Assembly: GCA_020200935.1 (NCBI GenBank)
Contig: JAIVHR010000201.1
Location: forward strand, 1 to 10,251
From: Sphingomonadales bacterium
GTDB taxonomy: Bacteria > Pseudomonadota > Alphaproteobacteria > Sphingomonadales > Sphingomonadaceae
Direction: 5' to 3'
DNA length: 10,251 nt
The stretch's first letter is position 1; each line of letters begins with the position of its first letter. Below are positions 1 to 6,251 of this stretch, one piece after another. The notes beneath the pieces were generated by a model. It ran no database searches. It was not told the origin of the DNA and worked only from the letters and a program-made list of their open reading frames with translations. The position numbers were made by a program, and so were the translations under genes.

Positions 1-1111
1 GAATATCGCCGGCGACCCGGTGATCGCCGATCTCGCGCCGATGCCGCATCTGCTCGTCGCGGGGACCACCGGATCGGGCAAGTCGGTCGGCCTCAACTGC
101 ATGATCCTGTCGCTGCTCTACCGGATGACGCCCGAGGAATGCCGGCTGATCCTGATCGACCCCAAGATGCTCGAGCTCAGCATCTATGACGATATCCCGC
201 ATCTGCTCTCGCCCGTCGTCACCGAGCCGGGCAAGGCGATCCGGGCGCTCAAATGGACGGTCGAGCAGATGGAGGACCGCTACCGGATGATGGCGTCGCT
301 CTCGGTGCGTTCGCTGCAGGGCTTCAACGACAAGATCCGCCAGGCCAAGGCCAAGGGCAAGCCGCTCGGGCGGCGCGTCCAGACCGGCTATGACAGCGAC
401 AGCGGCCAGCCGATCTACGAGGAGGAGCAGCTCGATTACGAGCCGCTGCCGCAGATCGTCGTCGTCGTCGACGAGCTCGCCGATCTGATGATGACCGCCG
501 GCAAGGAGGTCGAATTCCTGATCCAGCGGCTGGCGCAGAAGGCGCGCGCGGCGGGCATCCACCTGATCATGGCGACCCAGCGGCCTTCGGTCGACGTCAT
601 CACCGGCGTCATCAAGGCGAACCTGCCGACGCGGATCAGCTACCAGGTCACCTCGAAGATCGATTCGCGGACCATCCTCGGCGAGCAGGGCGCCGAGCAG
701 CTGCTCGGCAAGGGCGACATGCTCTATATGCCCGGCGGCAAGCAGATCGCCCGCGTCCATTGCCCCTTCGTCTCCGACGAGGAGGTGCGCCGCGTCGCCG
801 ATCACTGGCGCGATCAGGGCACGCCCGAATATATCATGGAGGTCACCGAGGAGCCCGAGGACGGCGGCTGGACGATCGACGGCCAGCCGACCGGCGAGGA
901 TTCCGAAGAAGACAAGCTCTACAGCCGCGCCTGCCAGATCGTCGCCGAGAGCCAGAAGGCTTCGACCAGCTATCTCCAGCGCCAGCTGCGCGTCGGCTAC
1001 AACAATGCCGCGCGGCTGATCGAGCGGATGGAGGCCCAGGGCAAGGTTTCCGCCGCCGATCATGTCGGCCGCCGCGAAGTGCTGATCGATACCGAGGGTA
1101 ATCCGGTTTAA
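1..1111 (+). CDS. ftsK: DNA translocase FtsK, C-terminal part (5' end outside window)
   Basis: Membrane-anchored, ATP-driven DNA pump that clears the terminus region from the closing septum and activates XerCD recombination. Only the motor and the DNA-reading domain are in the window; the reading frame is open from base 2, so the N-terminal membrane segments lie upstream. Visible motifs are Walker A GTTGSGKS (bases 62-85), the segment [15 protein letters not shown] typical of FtsK/SpoIIIE, Walker [14 protein letters not shown] with its Asp-Glu at about 470-475, the [12 protein letters not shown] motif and [19 protein letters not shown]. After an acidic linker, the last 60 residues (about bases 908-1090) form the winged-helix gamma domain that reads polar KOPS sites ([20 protein letters not shown] onward). 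The end is complete, with a TAA stop. A GTG at base 20 opens an in-frame ORF but is not the real start, because the matching protein begins before it. lolA follows in the same direction, as in other sphingomonads. Confidence 0.97.
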   Translation, partial: NIAGDPVIADLAPMPHLLVAGTTGSGKSVGLNCMILSLLYRMTPEECRLILIDPKMLELSIYDDIPHLLSPVVTEPGKAIRALKWTVEQMEDRYRMMASLSVRSLQGFNDKIRQAKAKGKPLGRRVQTGYDSDSGQPIYEEEQLDYEPLPQIVVVVDELADLMMTAGKEVEFLIQRLAQKARAAGIHLIMATQRPSVDVITGVIKANLPTRISYQVTSKIDSRTILGEQGAEQLLGKGDMLYMPGGKQIARVHCPFVSDEEVRRVADHWRDQGTPEYIMEVTEEPEDGGWTIDGQPTGEDSEEDKLYSRACQIVAESQKASTSYLQRQLRVGYNNAARLIERMEAQGKVSAADHVGRREVLIDTEGNPV

Positions 1112-1115
1112 CGGC

Positions 1116-1193
1116 GTGCTCCTGCGCAGGCAGGAGCCTAGAGCGGCCAAACACATCGCTTGAGGCCCTGGGCTCCTGCCTGCGCAGGAGCAC
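1116..1193. repeat. Perfect 23-bp inverted repeat (hairpin element) after ftsK
   Basis: Bases 1116-1138 are exactly reverse-complementary to 1171-1193, with a 32-base spacer. The arm core is CTCCTGCGCAGGCAGGAGCC and is itself partly self-complementary (CCTGCGCAGG). It starts five bases after the ftsK stop. It is not followed by a run of T, so it is not a standard intrinsic terminator, although such a stem could still stabilise or end the ftsK transcript. The form fits a dispersed intergenic repeat; that it is multicopy in the genome is inference. Confidence 0.85.
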
Positions 1194-1198
1194 AACTA

Positions 1199-1258
1199 AA
1201 CTGAACCGCAGGGAACATTGCAGTTCAGTTCGCATTCAATGGCAGTGCCGCATATATC
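1199..1258 (+). promoter_or_regulatory. Possible lolA control region: inverted and direct repeats plus weak -10
   Basis: AACTGAAC (1199-1206) is inversely repeated as GTTCAGTT (1223-1230). Two TTCA blocks (1224-1227 and 1235-1238) sit 11 bases apart, about one helical turn, as in tandem sites for response regulators. A weak -10-like TATATC follows at 1253-1258, about 30 bases before the lolA start, with no good -35. An activator-dependent promoter is one reading. No known operator is recognised. Confidence 0.3.
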
Positions 1259-1286
1259 GGCGCATCCACTGAAAGACGGAGTTCCC

Positions 1287-1916
1287 ATGAATCGCATTGC
1301 CGCCCTCGCGCTGGCCGCCGCGCCGCTCGGCCTGGCCGCCGGCCTCCTCCCGGCCGCGCCGGTCGCCGCGCAAGCCGACGCGCTCTCCCAGGTCGAGCGT
1401 CATCTCGACGCGGTCGGCACGATGCGCGCGAATTTCGTCGAAACCAACCGCGCCGGCCGTTCGGTGCGCGGCGTCATGTATCTCAAGCGCCCCGGCAAGA
1501 TCCGTTTCGAATATGAGGAAGGCGTCAACATGCTGGTCGTCTCGGACGGCCGCGCGCTGACCTTCGTCGATTACGATGTCAATCAGGTGCAGCGCTGGCC
1601 GATCGGCGATTCGCCGCTTTCGATCCTGCTCAACCCGAACCGCAACCTGTCGCGCTATGCCAGCGTCGTCTCGAACAGCTCGGGCGAGCTGCGCATCCGC
1701 GCGCGCGATCCCGATCATCCCGAATATGGCACGATCACCATCGATTTCCGCCGCAGCTCAGGCGCCCCGGGCGGCCTCATGCTGACCGGCTGGACGGTGC
1801 TCGATTCGCAGAACAACCTGACCCGCATAGCTTTGTCGGGCCAGCGCTTCGGCGTCTCGATCGCCGAATCGACCTTCCGCTATCGCGATCCCCGGCCGCA
1901 GCGGCGCAGGCGGTAA
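1287..1916 (+). CDS. lolA: Outer-membrane lipoprotein carrier protein LolA (periplasmic)
   Basis: Periplasmic chaperone that takes lipoproteins from the LolCDE complex in the inner membrane and passes them to the outer-membrane receptor. The product is 209 residues. A signal peptide occupies about residues 1-30 (MNRIAALALAAAPLGLAAGL and on, cleavage near APVAAQA). The mature part carries the family pattern MRANFVETNRAGRSVRGVMY (46-65) followed by LKRPGKIRFEY (66-76), then alternating beta-strand segments that would form the open LolA barrel. The start at 1287 was chosen because it gives a clean signal peptide and has an ACGGAG Shine-Dalgarno sequence a few bases upstream; an in-frame start at 1218 would place 23 unrelated residues before the signal. 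The C-terminus ends in an unusual Arg-rich tail (PQRRRR). Transcription probably stops at the terminator at 2101-2142. Confidence 0.93.
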   Translation: MNRIAALALAAAPLGLAAGLLPAAPVAAQADALSQVERHLDAVGTMRANFVETNRAGRSVRGVMYLKRPGKIRFEYEEGVNMLVVSDGRALTFVDYDVNQVQRWPIGDSPLSILLNPNRNLSRYASVVSNSSGELRIRARDPDHPEYGTITIDFRRSSGAPGGLMLTGWTVLDSQNNLTRIALSGQRFGVSIAESTFRYRDPRPQRRRR

Positions 1917-2100
1917 CATCCGAGGCTCCATCGACGAACCGCCGGCTCTCTACGACCAACGACACAAGGCCATTCATCTGCGCGACAGCAAGACGAAATT
2001 AAGGTTGGAATTGCGAAAGGGCATCAAGGGCTCTCCGGGATTTCCCCTGTTGCCCGGCTTACGCCCGCCCTCTCGTCCAGCGTGACGAACGCTTGGTTCC
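1917..2100. other. Non-coding stretch after lolA, no gene seen
   Basis: These 184 bases separate the lolA stop from the terminator stem. No convincing ORF is seen on either strand; the overlapping minus-strand ORF is a shadow that runs into xthA. It is probably the lolA 3' untranslated region. A small RNA ending at the downstream terminator is possible, but no clear promoter supports it. Confidence 0.5.
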
Positions 2101-2142
2101 GGCCCCCGCTCCAATGCCCCCGGAGCGGGGGCCATTCTTTTT
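2101..2142 (+). terminator. Strong intrinsic terminator between lolA and xthA
   Basis: GGCCCCCGCTCC (2101-2112) pairs perfectly with GGAGCGGGGGCC (2122-2133) across a 9-base loop and is followed by ATTCTTTTT (2134-2142). This is a textbook rho-independent terminator on the plus strand. It ends 58 bases before the xthA start, so it separates lolA transcription from xthA-ribA. Confidence 0.85.
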
Positions 2143-2156
2143 GGAAGCTCGCCCGT

Positions 2157-2177
2157 CCGGGCGGTGGCGCCGCCCGG
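2157..2177 (+). other. GC-rich hairpin just upstream of xthA
   Basis: CCGGGCGG (2157-2164) pairs perfectly with CCGCCCGG (2170-2177) over a 5-base loop, 23 bases before the xthA start. A competing shorter stem, CGCCC (2150-2154) with GGGCG (2159-2163), shares its bases. No T-run follows. It may be a leader structure of the xthA transcript, or simply GC-rich chance. Confidence 0.35.
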
Positions 2178-2200
2178 TCGGCATGGCTACATGGAGCGGC

Positions 2201-2790
2201 ATGGCTTCGACCCTCAAAATCGCTACCTGGAACATCAATTCGATTCGCTTCCGGCTCGATATCGTCAAACGTTTCCTCGAAGAGGAGGCGCCCGATATCC
2301 TCTGCCTGCAGGAAACCAAGACCGTCGACGATGCCTTTCCCGGCGGTCCGCTGCGCGAGATCGGCTATCGTCATCAGATGATCTGCGGCCAGCCCGCCTA
2401 TCACGGCGTGGCGATCGTCTCGAAGGTGCCGCTCAGGGATCGCGAATGTTTCGACTGGCAGGCCAATGGCGAGGCGCGGCATGTTGCCTGCCGGCTCGAT
2501 TGCGGCTTTCGGCTCCACAATGTCTATGTGCCGGCCGGCGGCGAAGGAAGGCCGCGCATCGCTGGGTCGATCTCGGCCGCAAGTTCGTTCCCGCGCCCGA
2601 ACGCTATTACAGCTGGTGGAGCTATCGCTCGTCCGATTGGACCAAGAACGATCGCGGCCGCCGGCTCGATCATATGTGGGCGAGCCCCGATCTCGCCGAG
2701 AAGGCGGTCGACCACGTAATTCACGAACCCTGCCGATCCTGGATCAAGCCGTCCGACCATGTGCCGCTGGTGACCGAATTCCGTGTCTGA
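2201..2790 (+). pseudogene. xthA: Exodeoxyribonuclease III, broken by an internal frameshifting deletion
   Basis: Exonuclease III is an AP endonuclease and 3' exonuclease of base-excision repair. Residues 1-114 are intact from MASTLKIATWNINSIRFR (start at 2201, with GGAG five bases upstream), including the metal-binding Glu of LCLQETK (Glu38) and the Tyr of NVYVPAGG. That frame is lost at about 2543-2559. The C-terminal part resumes in another frame with HRWVDLGRKFVPAPERYYSW, then RRLDHMW and the catalytic His of [12 protein letters not shown], ending at the TGA at 2788-2790. About 190 residues are encoded against the usual 260 or so, so about 70 are missing. They include the GDFN motif that carries catalytic Asp and Asn. 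As written, translation leaves frame and stops at 2719, and no active enzyme is made. Both flanks show no other decay, so a sequencing or assembly error is as likely as a true mutation. ribA overlaps the end. Confidence 0.9.
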
Positions 2791-3868
2791 TCGGGCGCCC
2801 CCCGACGGCCGCCGCGCGGCACAGGCGATCGACGCGTTTCGGCGCGGCTGGCCGGTCGGGATTGCCGGAGACGCGGGTGCGGTCCGGGTGCTGGCGGTCG
2901 AGAATGCCGATCCGGCCGGGCTTGCCGCATTCGACGGCGAGGCTCGGGCCGATATCGTCATCACCGCCGGCCGAGCCCAGACGCTGAAGCTCGCCAACCA
3001 GAAGGAGGCGGCGACGCCGGGCACGCCGGTGCGAATCCGCCGCGAAGACTGGCACGATCTGGCCGCGGCCCAAGCCATCGCCGATCCGGCCTTCGATCTG
3101 CGGTACCCGCTCAAGGGCCCGTTCCATGCCTTGCCCGCCGAACCCGGCGACGCGTTCGCCGCGGCGCTCGAACTGGCGCGGTTGGCCAACCTGCTGCCGG
3201 CGATGTTCGTGAGCGAGGGCGAGGCCGGGGGCGAAACCATCGGCGCCGTCACCCCGGCCGATATCGCCGCCTATGAGGACCCGGCCGACCTCGCCATCGC
3301 CGCCCGGGCGCGGCTGCCGGTCGCCGCCGCCGAACAGGGCGAGATCGTCGCCTTCCGCCACCGCGCCGACGCCGCCGAACATGTCGCGCTGCTGATCGGC
3401 GCGCCGACCGGCGAGCCGCCGCTCGTGCGCCTCCACAGCGAATGCCTGACCGGCGACGTGCTGGCCTCGCTCAAATGCGATTGCGGGCCGCAGCTGGCGG
3501 GCGCGCTCGCCGAGATCGCCGCCGTCGGCTGGGGCATCCTGCTCTATCTGCGCCAGGAAGGGCGCGGCATCGGGCTGGTCAACAAGATCCGCGCCTATGC
3601 GCTGCAGGATGGCGGTTTCGACACGGTCGAGGCGAATATGCGGCTCGGCTTCGAGAGCGACGCGCGCGATTTCGGTATCGCCGCGCGGATGCTCGAATTG
3701 CTCGGCCAGCCGCGGGTACGGCTGCTGACCAACAATCCCGCCAAGGTGTCGGGGCTCGAAGCCGCCGGCATCGCGGTCACCGAACGCGTCGCGCACCGCC
3801 ACGGCGAGAACCCGCACAATGAGGCCTATCTGGCGACCAAGCGCGAGAAGAGCGGGCATCAGCTGTAG
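2783..3868 (+). CDS. ribA: GTP cyclohydrolase II, long form with N-terminal extension
   Basis: Catalyses the first step of riboflavin synthesis, opening GTP to a diaminopyrimidine with release of formate and pyrophosphate. The product is 361 residues. The catalytic domain spans about 180-361 and closely follows the E. coli enzyme: LHSECLTGD (218-225) and KCDCG (231-235) supply the three zinc cysteines (221, 232, 234). [20 protein letters not shown] (255-274), TVEAN and [10 protein letters not shown] (313-322) follow. The first 180 residues are an extra domain of the type seen in many alphaproteobacterial RibA proteins; no DHBP-synthase signature (RibB) is visible there, so I do not call it bifunctional. 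The GTG start at 2783 overlaps the xthA end by 8 bases, which implies translational coupling in the intact operon. No strong ribosome binding site is seen. The xthA frameshift would end upstream translation at 2719 and could weaken ribA expression. Confidence 0.95.
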   Translation: MSDRAPPDGRRAAQAIDAFRRGWPVGIAGDAGAVRVLAVENADPAGLAAFDGEARADIVITAGRAQTLKLANQKEAATPGTPVRIRREDWHDLAAAQAIADPAFDLRYPLKGPFHALPAEPGDAFAAALELARLANLLPAMFVSEGEAGGETIGAVTPADIAAYEDPADLAIAARARLPVAAAEQGEIVAFRHRADAAEHVALLIGAPTGEPPLVRLHSECLTGDVLASLKCDCGPQLAGALAEIAAVGWGILLYLRQEGRGIGLVNKIRAYALQDGGFDTVEANMRLGFESDARDFGIAARMLELLGQPRVRLLTNNPAKVSGLEAAGIAVTERVAHRHGENPHNEAYLATKREKSGHQL

Positions 3869-3890
3869 CTGAAGGGAATCGGCGCAGCAC

Positions 3891-4042
3891 TTCTCCTTCT
3901 CCGCTTGTGGGAGAAGGTCGGGAAGAGGGGTGCGGTCGCGAAGGCTCGATGCCTGAGCGTCCGCTTTGCGGTTGGACAGAGTCTTTTCGGCCGCAGACGC
4001 GGCCGGCCCCTCACCCAACCCTCTCCCACAAGGGGAGAGGGC
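3891..4042. repeat. Imperfect inverted repeat between convergent ribA and HAD gene
   Basis: The left arm (about 3891-3931, core GCTTGTGGGAGAAGGTCGGG) and the right arm (about 4007-4042, core CCCAACCCTCTCCCACAAGG) are imperfect reverse complements of roughly 38 bases flanking about 75 bases. The right arm is the well-known dispersed motif CTCTCCCACAAGGGGAGAGG, itself a hairpin. The element fills most of the gap between two genes that end toward each other and may act as a bidirectional terminator. Its inner sequence (with ATG ORFs) shows no recognisable gene. Confidence 0.7.
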
Positions 4043-4064
4043 TATGTTGGCGACCCATCAATAC

Positions 4065-4733
4065 TCATTCCTCGAGCTCGCTGATCAGCCTGTCGAGCGC
4101 GGCATAATCCTCGACGAGATGATGCGCGCCGGTGTCGCGCAGCCGTTCGCCATGGCCGTCGCGTATGTGGCTGCCGCCGAGGAAGCCGACCACCGTCATC
4201 CCCGCCGCGACCCCGGCGGCGACACCGGTCGGGCTGTCCTCGATGACGAGCGTGCGTTCGGGGTGGACCGCGAGCCTGTCGGCGGCGTGGAGATAGATGT
4301 CGGGATGCGGCTTGCCGCGGTCGATCTCGGCGGCGCTGTAGACGTGGGTGCCGAAATGATGGTCGATGCCGAAACGGGCGAGGCTGTCGAACAGCCATGC
4401 GGATGCGCTCGACGAGGCGATCGCGCGGCCGCGATGGCGATGGCTTTCGATGAAATCGGCGACCCCGCCGATCAGCTCGGTCTCGGCCGCGAGCCGCAAC
4501 ACGGCTTCGTCGACCAGGCTCTCGACGAAGCCGTCGGGCAGCTTGCGGCCGAGCTGCGCCTCGATCAGCGCCGTGCAGTCGGTCCAGCGCTTGCCGCAAT
4601 AACGTTCGAGCGCCTGATCGACCGTGGTCGGGCTGCCGAGCCTGGTCAGCGTTTCGGCGAGCGCGCTGTTCGAGACGATCTCGCTATCGACGATGACGCC
4701 GTCGAAATCGAAGATGATGGCATCGAATTTCAT
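4065..4733 (-). CDS. HAD-superfamily hydrolase, beta-phosphoglucomutase-like subgroup
   Basis: Cytoplasmic phosphatase or phosphomutase of the haloacid dehalogenase superfamily, 222 residues. All four HAD motifs are present. Motif I is FDFDGVIVDSE with nucleophile Asp9 and acid/base Asp11. Motif II is the Ser run in AIASSSAS (about 105-111), motif III is Lys141 of RGKPHPDIYL, and motif IV is VIEDSPTGVAAGVAAGM (163-179). An alpha-helical cap lies between motifs I and II, which places it in subfamily I near YniC, YqaB and beta-phosphoglucomutase. Substrate cannot be read from the sequence; a sugar phosphate is the usual guess. The start at 4733 was chosen because motif I begins a few residues later; an in-frame ATG at 4790 only adds unrelated residues. 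It lies downstream of yggS on the same strand, separated by the repeat at 4795-4886, so co-transcription is possible. Confidence 0.88.
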   Translation of the reverse strand: MKFDAIIFDFDGVIVDSEIVSNSALAETLTRLGSPTTVDQALERYCGKRWTDCTALIEAQLGRKLPDGFVESLVDEAVLRLAAETELIGGVADFIESHRHRGRAIASSSASAWLFDSLARFGIDHHFGTHVYSAAEIDRGKPHPDIYLHAADRLAVHPERTLVIEDSPTGVAAGVAAGMTVVGFLGGSHIRDGHGERLRDTGAHHLVEDYAALDRLISELEE

Positions 4734-4794
4734 GGCGACAATCCGGGGGATCGTGGTGATTCGATGCCGTCGTGGAAGCGCATGCCCCAACTAA

Positions 4795-4886
4795 CCCGTT
4801 CGGGCTGAGCTTGTCGAAGCCCTGCCTTTGCTTTCTCCACATGAGAAGAACAAGGACAGCCCTTCGACAGGCTCAGGGCGAACGGG
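4795..4886. repeat. CCGTTCGGG-family inverted repeat, copy 1 (yggS / HAD gap)
   Basis: The left arm 4795-4824 (CCCGTTCGGGCTGAGCTTGT and on) pairs with the right arm 4857-4886 (CAGCCCTTCGACAGGCTCAG and on) with about 5 mismatches in 30, around a 32-base spacer. It begins two bases after the yggS stop codon and ends 61 bases before the HAD gene start, so it lies in the likely yggS-HAD transcript. Further copies are at 6147-6234 and 9913-9993, with a fragment at 9393-9416. The wording (GGCTGAGCTTGTCGAAG) is a familiar sphingomonad dispersed repeat. Confidence 0.88.
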
Positions 4887-4888
4887 AG

Positions 4889-5563
4889 TTACTCGCCACG
4901 TTCGCCGAACAGCGCCGTCCCCACCCGCACATGGGTCGCGCCGCACATCACCGCCGTCTCGAAATCGCCCGACATGCCCATCGAGAGCGCCGCGAGGCCG
5001 TGTTCCTTCGCCAGCCTGCCGAGCAAGGCGAAATAGGGGGCGGGCTCGGTGTCGATCGGCGGGATGCACATCAGCCCGGCGATCGCGAGATCGCGGTCGC
5101 GGCAGCGTTCGAGCAGGCCCGGCAGATCGCCGATCGCGCAGCCGCCCTTCTGATCCTCCTCGCCGATATCGACCTGGACGAACAGCGCCGGGCGGCGATC
5201 GGTCTTTTCGAAAGCCTTGGCCAGCGCCTTGACCAAAGAGGGCCGGTCGACGGTGTGGATGGCATCGAACAGGGCGACCGCATCCTCGGCCTTGTTCGAC
5301 TGGAGACTGCCGACCATGTGCAGTTCGATATCGGCGACCTCCTCGCGCAGCGCCGGCCACTTGTCCTGCGCCTCCTGCACGCGATTCTCGCCGAAGACGC
5401 GCTGGCTGGCGGCGATCAGCGGGCGGATCGCTTCGGGTCCCCAGGTCTTGGAAATCGCGATCAGGCTGACATCGTCCGCCTTGCGCCCGGCCTTGCCGGA
5501 CGCTTTCGCGATCCTTTCGCGAACCTCGGAAAGCCGAACTGCGGGATTGTCGCCGTCGCTCAT
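4889..5563 (-). CDS. yggS: YggS/PROSC-family pyridoxal-phosphate homeostasis protein
   Basis: Small cytoplasmic protein that binds pyridoxal 5'-phosphate and keeps free PLP and related amino-acid pools in balance; no robust enzyme activity is known for the family. The product is 224 residues and resembles the N-terminal barrel of alanine racemase. Visible signatures are LIAISKTW with the PLP lysine Lys39, FGENRVQEAQDKW (57-69), HMVGSLQSNK (82-91), IHTVDRPSL, SMGMSGDFE (194-202) and HVRVGTALFGER (211-222), the last two forming the phosphate-binding part. The start at 5563 matches the family length; the longer ORF from 5668 runs into the divergent gene. No Shine-Dalgarno sequence precedes the ATG, but TATAGC lies 7 bases upstream, which suggests a leaderless mRNA. 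It diverges from the ThiE-like gene, with only 22 bases between the starts. Confidence 0.95.
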   Translation of the reverse strand: MSDGDNPAVRLSEVRERIAKASGKAGRKADDVSLIAISKTWGPEAIRPLIAASQRVFGENRVQEAQDKWPALREEVADIELHMVGSLQSNKAEDAVALFDAIHTVDRPSLVKALAKAFEKTDRRPALFVQVDIGEEDQKGGCAIGDLPGLLERCRDRDLAIAGLMCIPPIDTEPAPYFALLGRLAKEHGLAALSMGMSGDFETAVMCGATHVRVGTALFGERGE

Positions 5564-5588
5564 GCCGCTTGCTATAGGAAGCGCCGTG
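5561..5588. promoter_or_regulatory. Symmetric divergent promoter with shared TATA, yggS / thiE-like
   Basis: The 22-base gap between the two start codons centres on one TATA (5573-5576). Plus strand: TATAGG, then AAGCGCC, then GTG at 5586. Minus strand: TATAGC, then AAGCGGC, then ATG at 5563. The 12-base arms match in 9 positions. Each -10-like hexamer lies 7 bases from its start codon, so both transcripts may be leaderless. No clear -35 is seen on either side. On the plus strand AGGAAG (5576-5581) could instead serve as a Shine-Dalgarno sequence if transcription starts further upstream. Confidence 0.5.
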
Positions 5589-6134
5589 CGACGCGGCCAC
5601 CCTCTCCCACGGCTCTGGTTGATGAGCGACGAGCGGCAGGGCGAGGCGCTGTGGCCGGCGCTCGACAATCTGCCGGCGGGAAGCGGCGTCGTCGTCCGGC
5701 ATTATTCGCTCGCCCGCGCCGAGCGCCGTACGCTCATTGATCGCGTGCGCGAGATCGCCCGGCCTCGCGGCCTGGTGTTGATCGTCGCTGGACCGCCGGA
5801 TCTCGCCACCGCCTGCGGGGCCGACGGATTTCATGAACGGTCCGAGCGTATCGGGCCGCCCGAGCTGCTGCGGACCATGTCGGCGCATGACGCGGCCGAG
5901 ATCGAGACGGCCGAACGCGTCGGCGCCGATCTGGTTTTCGTGTCCCCGGTCTTCGCCACCCGCAGCCATACGGAGGCGCCGGCGCTCGGCCGCGCGAAAT
6001 TCACTTCGCTCGTCGGGCAGACCGATTTGCCCGTGGTCGCTCTCGGCGGCATGGATGCCGAACGAGCGCACAGCCTCGCCGGGACGGGGATGCATGGATG
6101 GGCGGCGATCGGCGCGCTGACGCCGACGAATTGA
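5586..6134 (+). CDS. Thiamine-phosphate-synthase-like protein (ThiE/TenI family), divergent active site
   Basis: TIM-barrel protein of the ThiE/TenI family, 182 residues from the GTG at 5586. That start is preferred over the ATG at 5622 because the residues RLWLMSDER look like the first barrel strand and AGGAAG lies 4 bases upstream. Family marks are DLATACGADGFHE (72-84), GADLVFVSPVFATRSH (113-128), PVVALGGM (149-156) and GWAAIGAL (171-178). ThiE joins the pyrimidine and thiazole halves of thiamine. However, residues that bind Mg-pyrophosphate in classical ThiE (the Asn-Asp of the xNDxxDLA strand, the Asp after HxGQED, and a Lys after the PVFxT loop) are not visible: the positions read VAGPPDLA, FHERSE and FATRSHTE. 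It may be a TenI-like or reassigned relative. It diverges from yggS and converges on the beta-barrel gene. Confidence 0.8.
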   Translation: MRRGHPLPRLWLMSDERQGEALWPALDNLPAGSGVVVRHYSLARAERRTLIDRVREIARPRGLVLIVAGPPDLATACGADGFHERSERIGPPELLRTMSAHDAAEIETAERVGADLVFVSPVFATRSHTEAPALGRAKFTSLVGQTDLPVVALGGMDAERAHSLAGTGMHGWAAIGALTPTN

Positions 6135-6146
6135 CGCAACCTCTTG

Positions 6147-6234
6147 CCGTTCGGGCTGAGCCGTCGAAACCCTGCTTTCCTTTTTCTCTCGGGCAAGAAG
6201 AAGCGCAGCCCTTCGACAAGCTCAGGGCGAACGG
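6147..6234. repeat. CCGTTCGGG-family inverted repeat, copy 2 (convergent gap)
   Basis: The left arm 6147-6174 (CCGTTCGGGCTGAGC, then CGTCGAAACCCTG, two bases shorter than the other copies) pairs with the right arm 6206-6234 (CAGCCCTTCGACAAGCTCAG and on). It lies between the 3' ends of two convergent genes, only 12 bases past the ThiE-like stop and 17 bases from the beta-barrel stop. A role as a two-way terminator is plausible. The left arm is the more degraded one. Confidence 0.87.
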
Positions 6235-6251
6235 AAAGGCTTCAGCCGAAA

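Noticed and set aside
1203..1216. Possible LexA box (GAAC-N-GAAC) upstream of lolA
   Set aside because: Spacing is 6 bases, not the 7 of the alphaproteobacterial SOS box, and lolA is not a typical SOS gene.
1212..1240. Possible EcfG (general stress) promoter starting at GGAAC
   Set aside because: No CGTT -10 element at the required distance of about 16-17 bases.
2744..4018. 424-residue minus-strand ORF opposite ribA
   Set aside because: Antisense shadow of a highly conserved gene in GC-rich DNA; the translation is low-complexity and matches no family.
3907..4107. 66-residue ORF in the ribA-HAD gap
   Set aside because: Its PAPHPTLSHKGRG translation is the known spurious product of the CTCTCCCACAAGGGGAGAGG repeat.
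3966..4808. 280-residue plus-strand ORF opposite the HAD gene
   Set aside because: Antisense shadow; the minus strand carries all four HAD motifs.
4791..6095. 434-residue minus-strand ORF across yggS and the ThiE-like gene
   Set aside because: It is out of frame with the clear yggS gene and runs through a dispersed repeat; no domain is recognisable.
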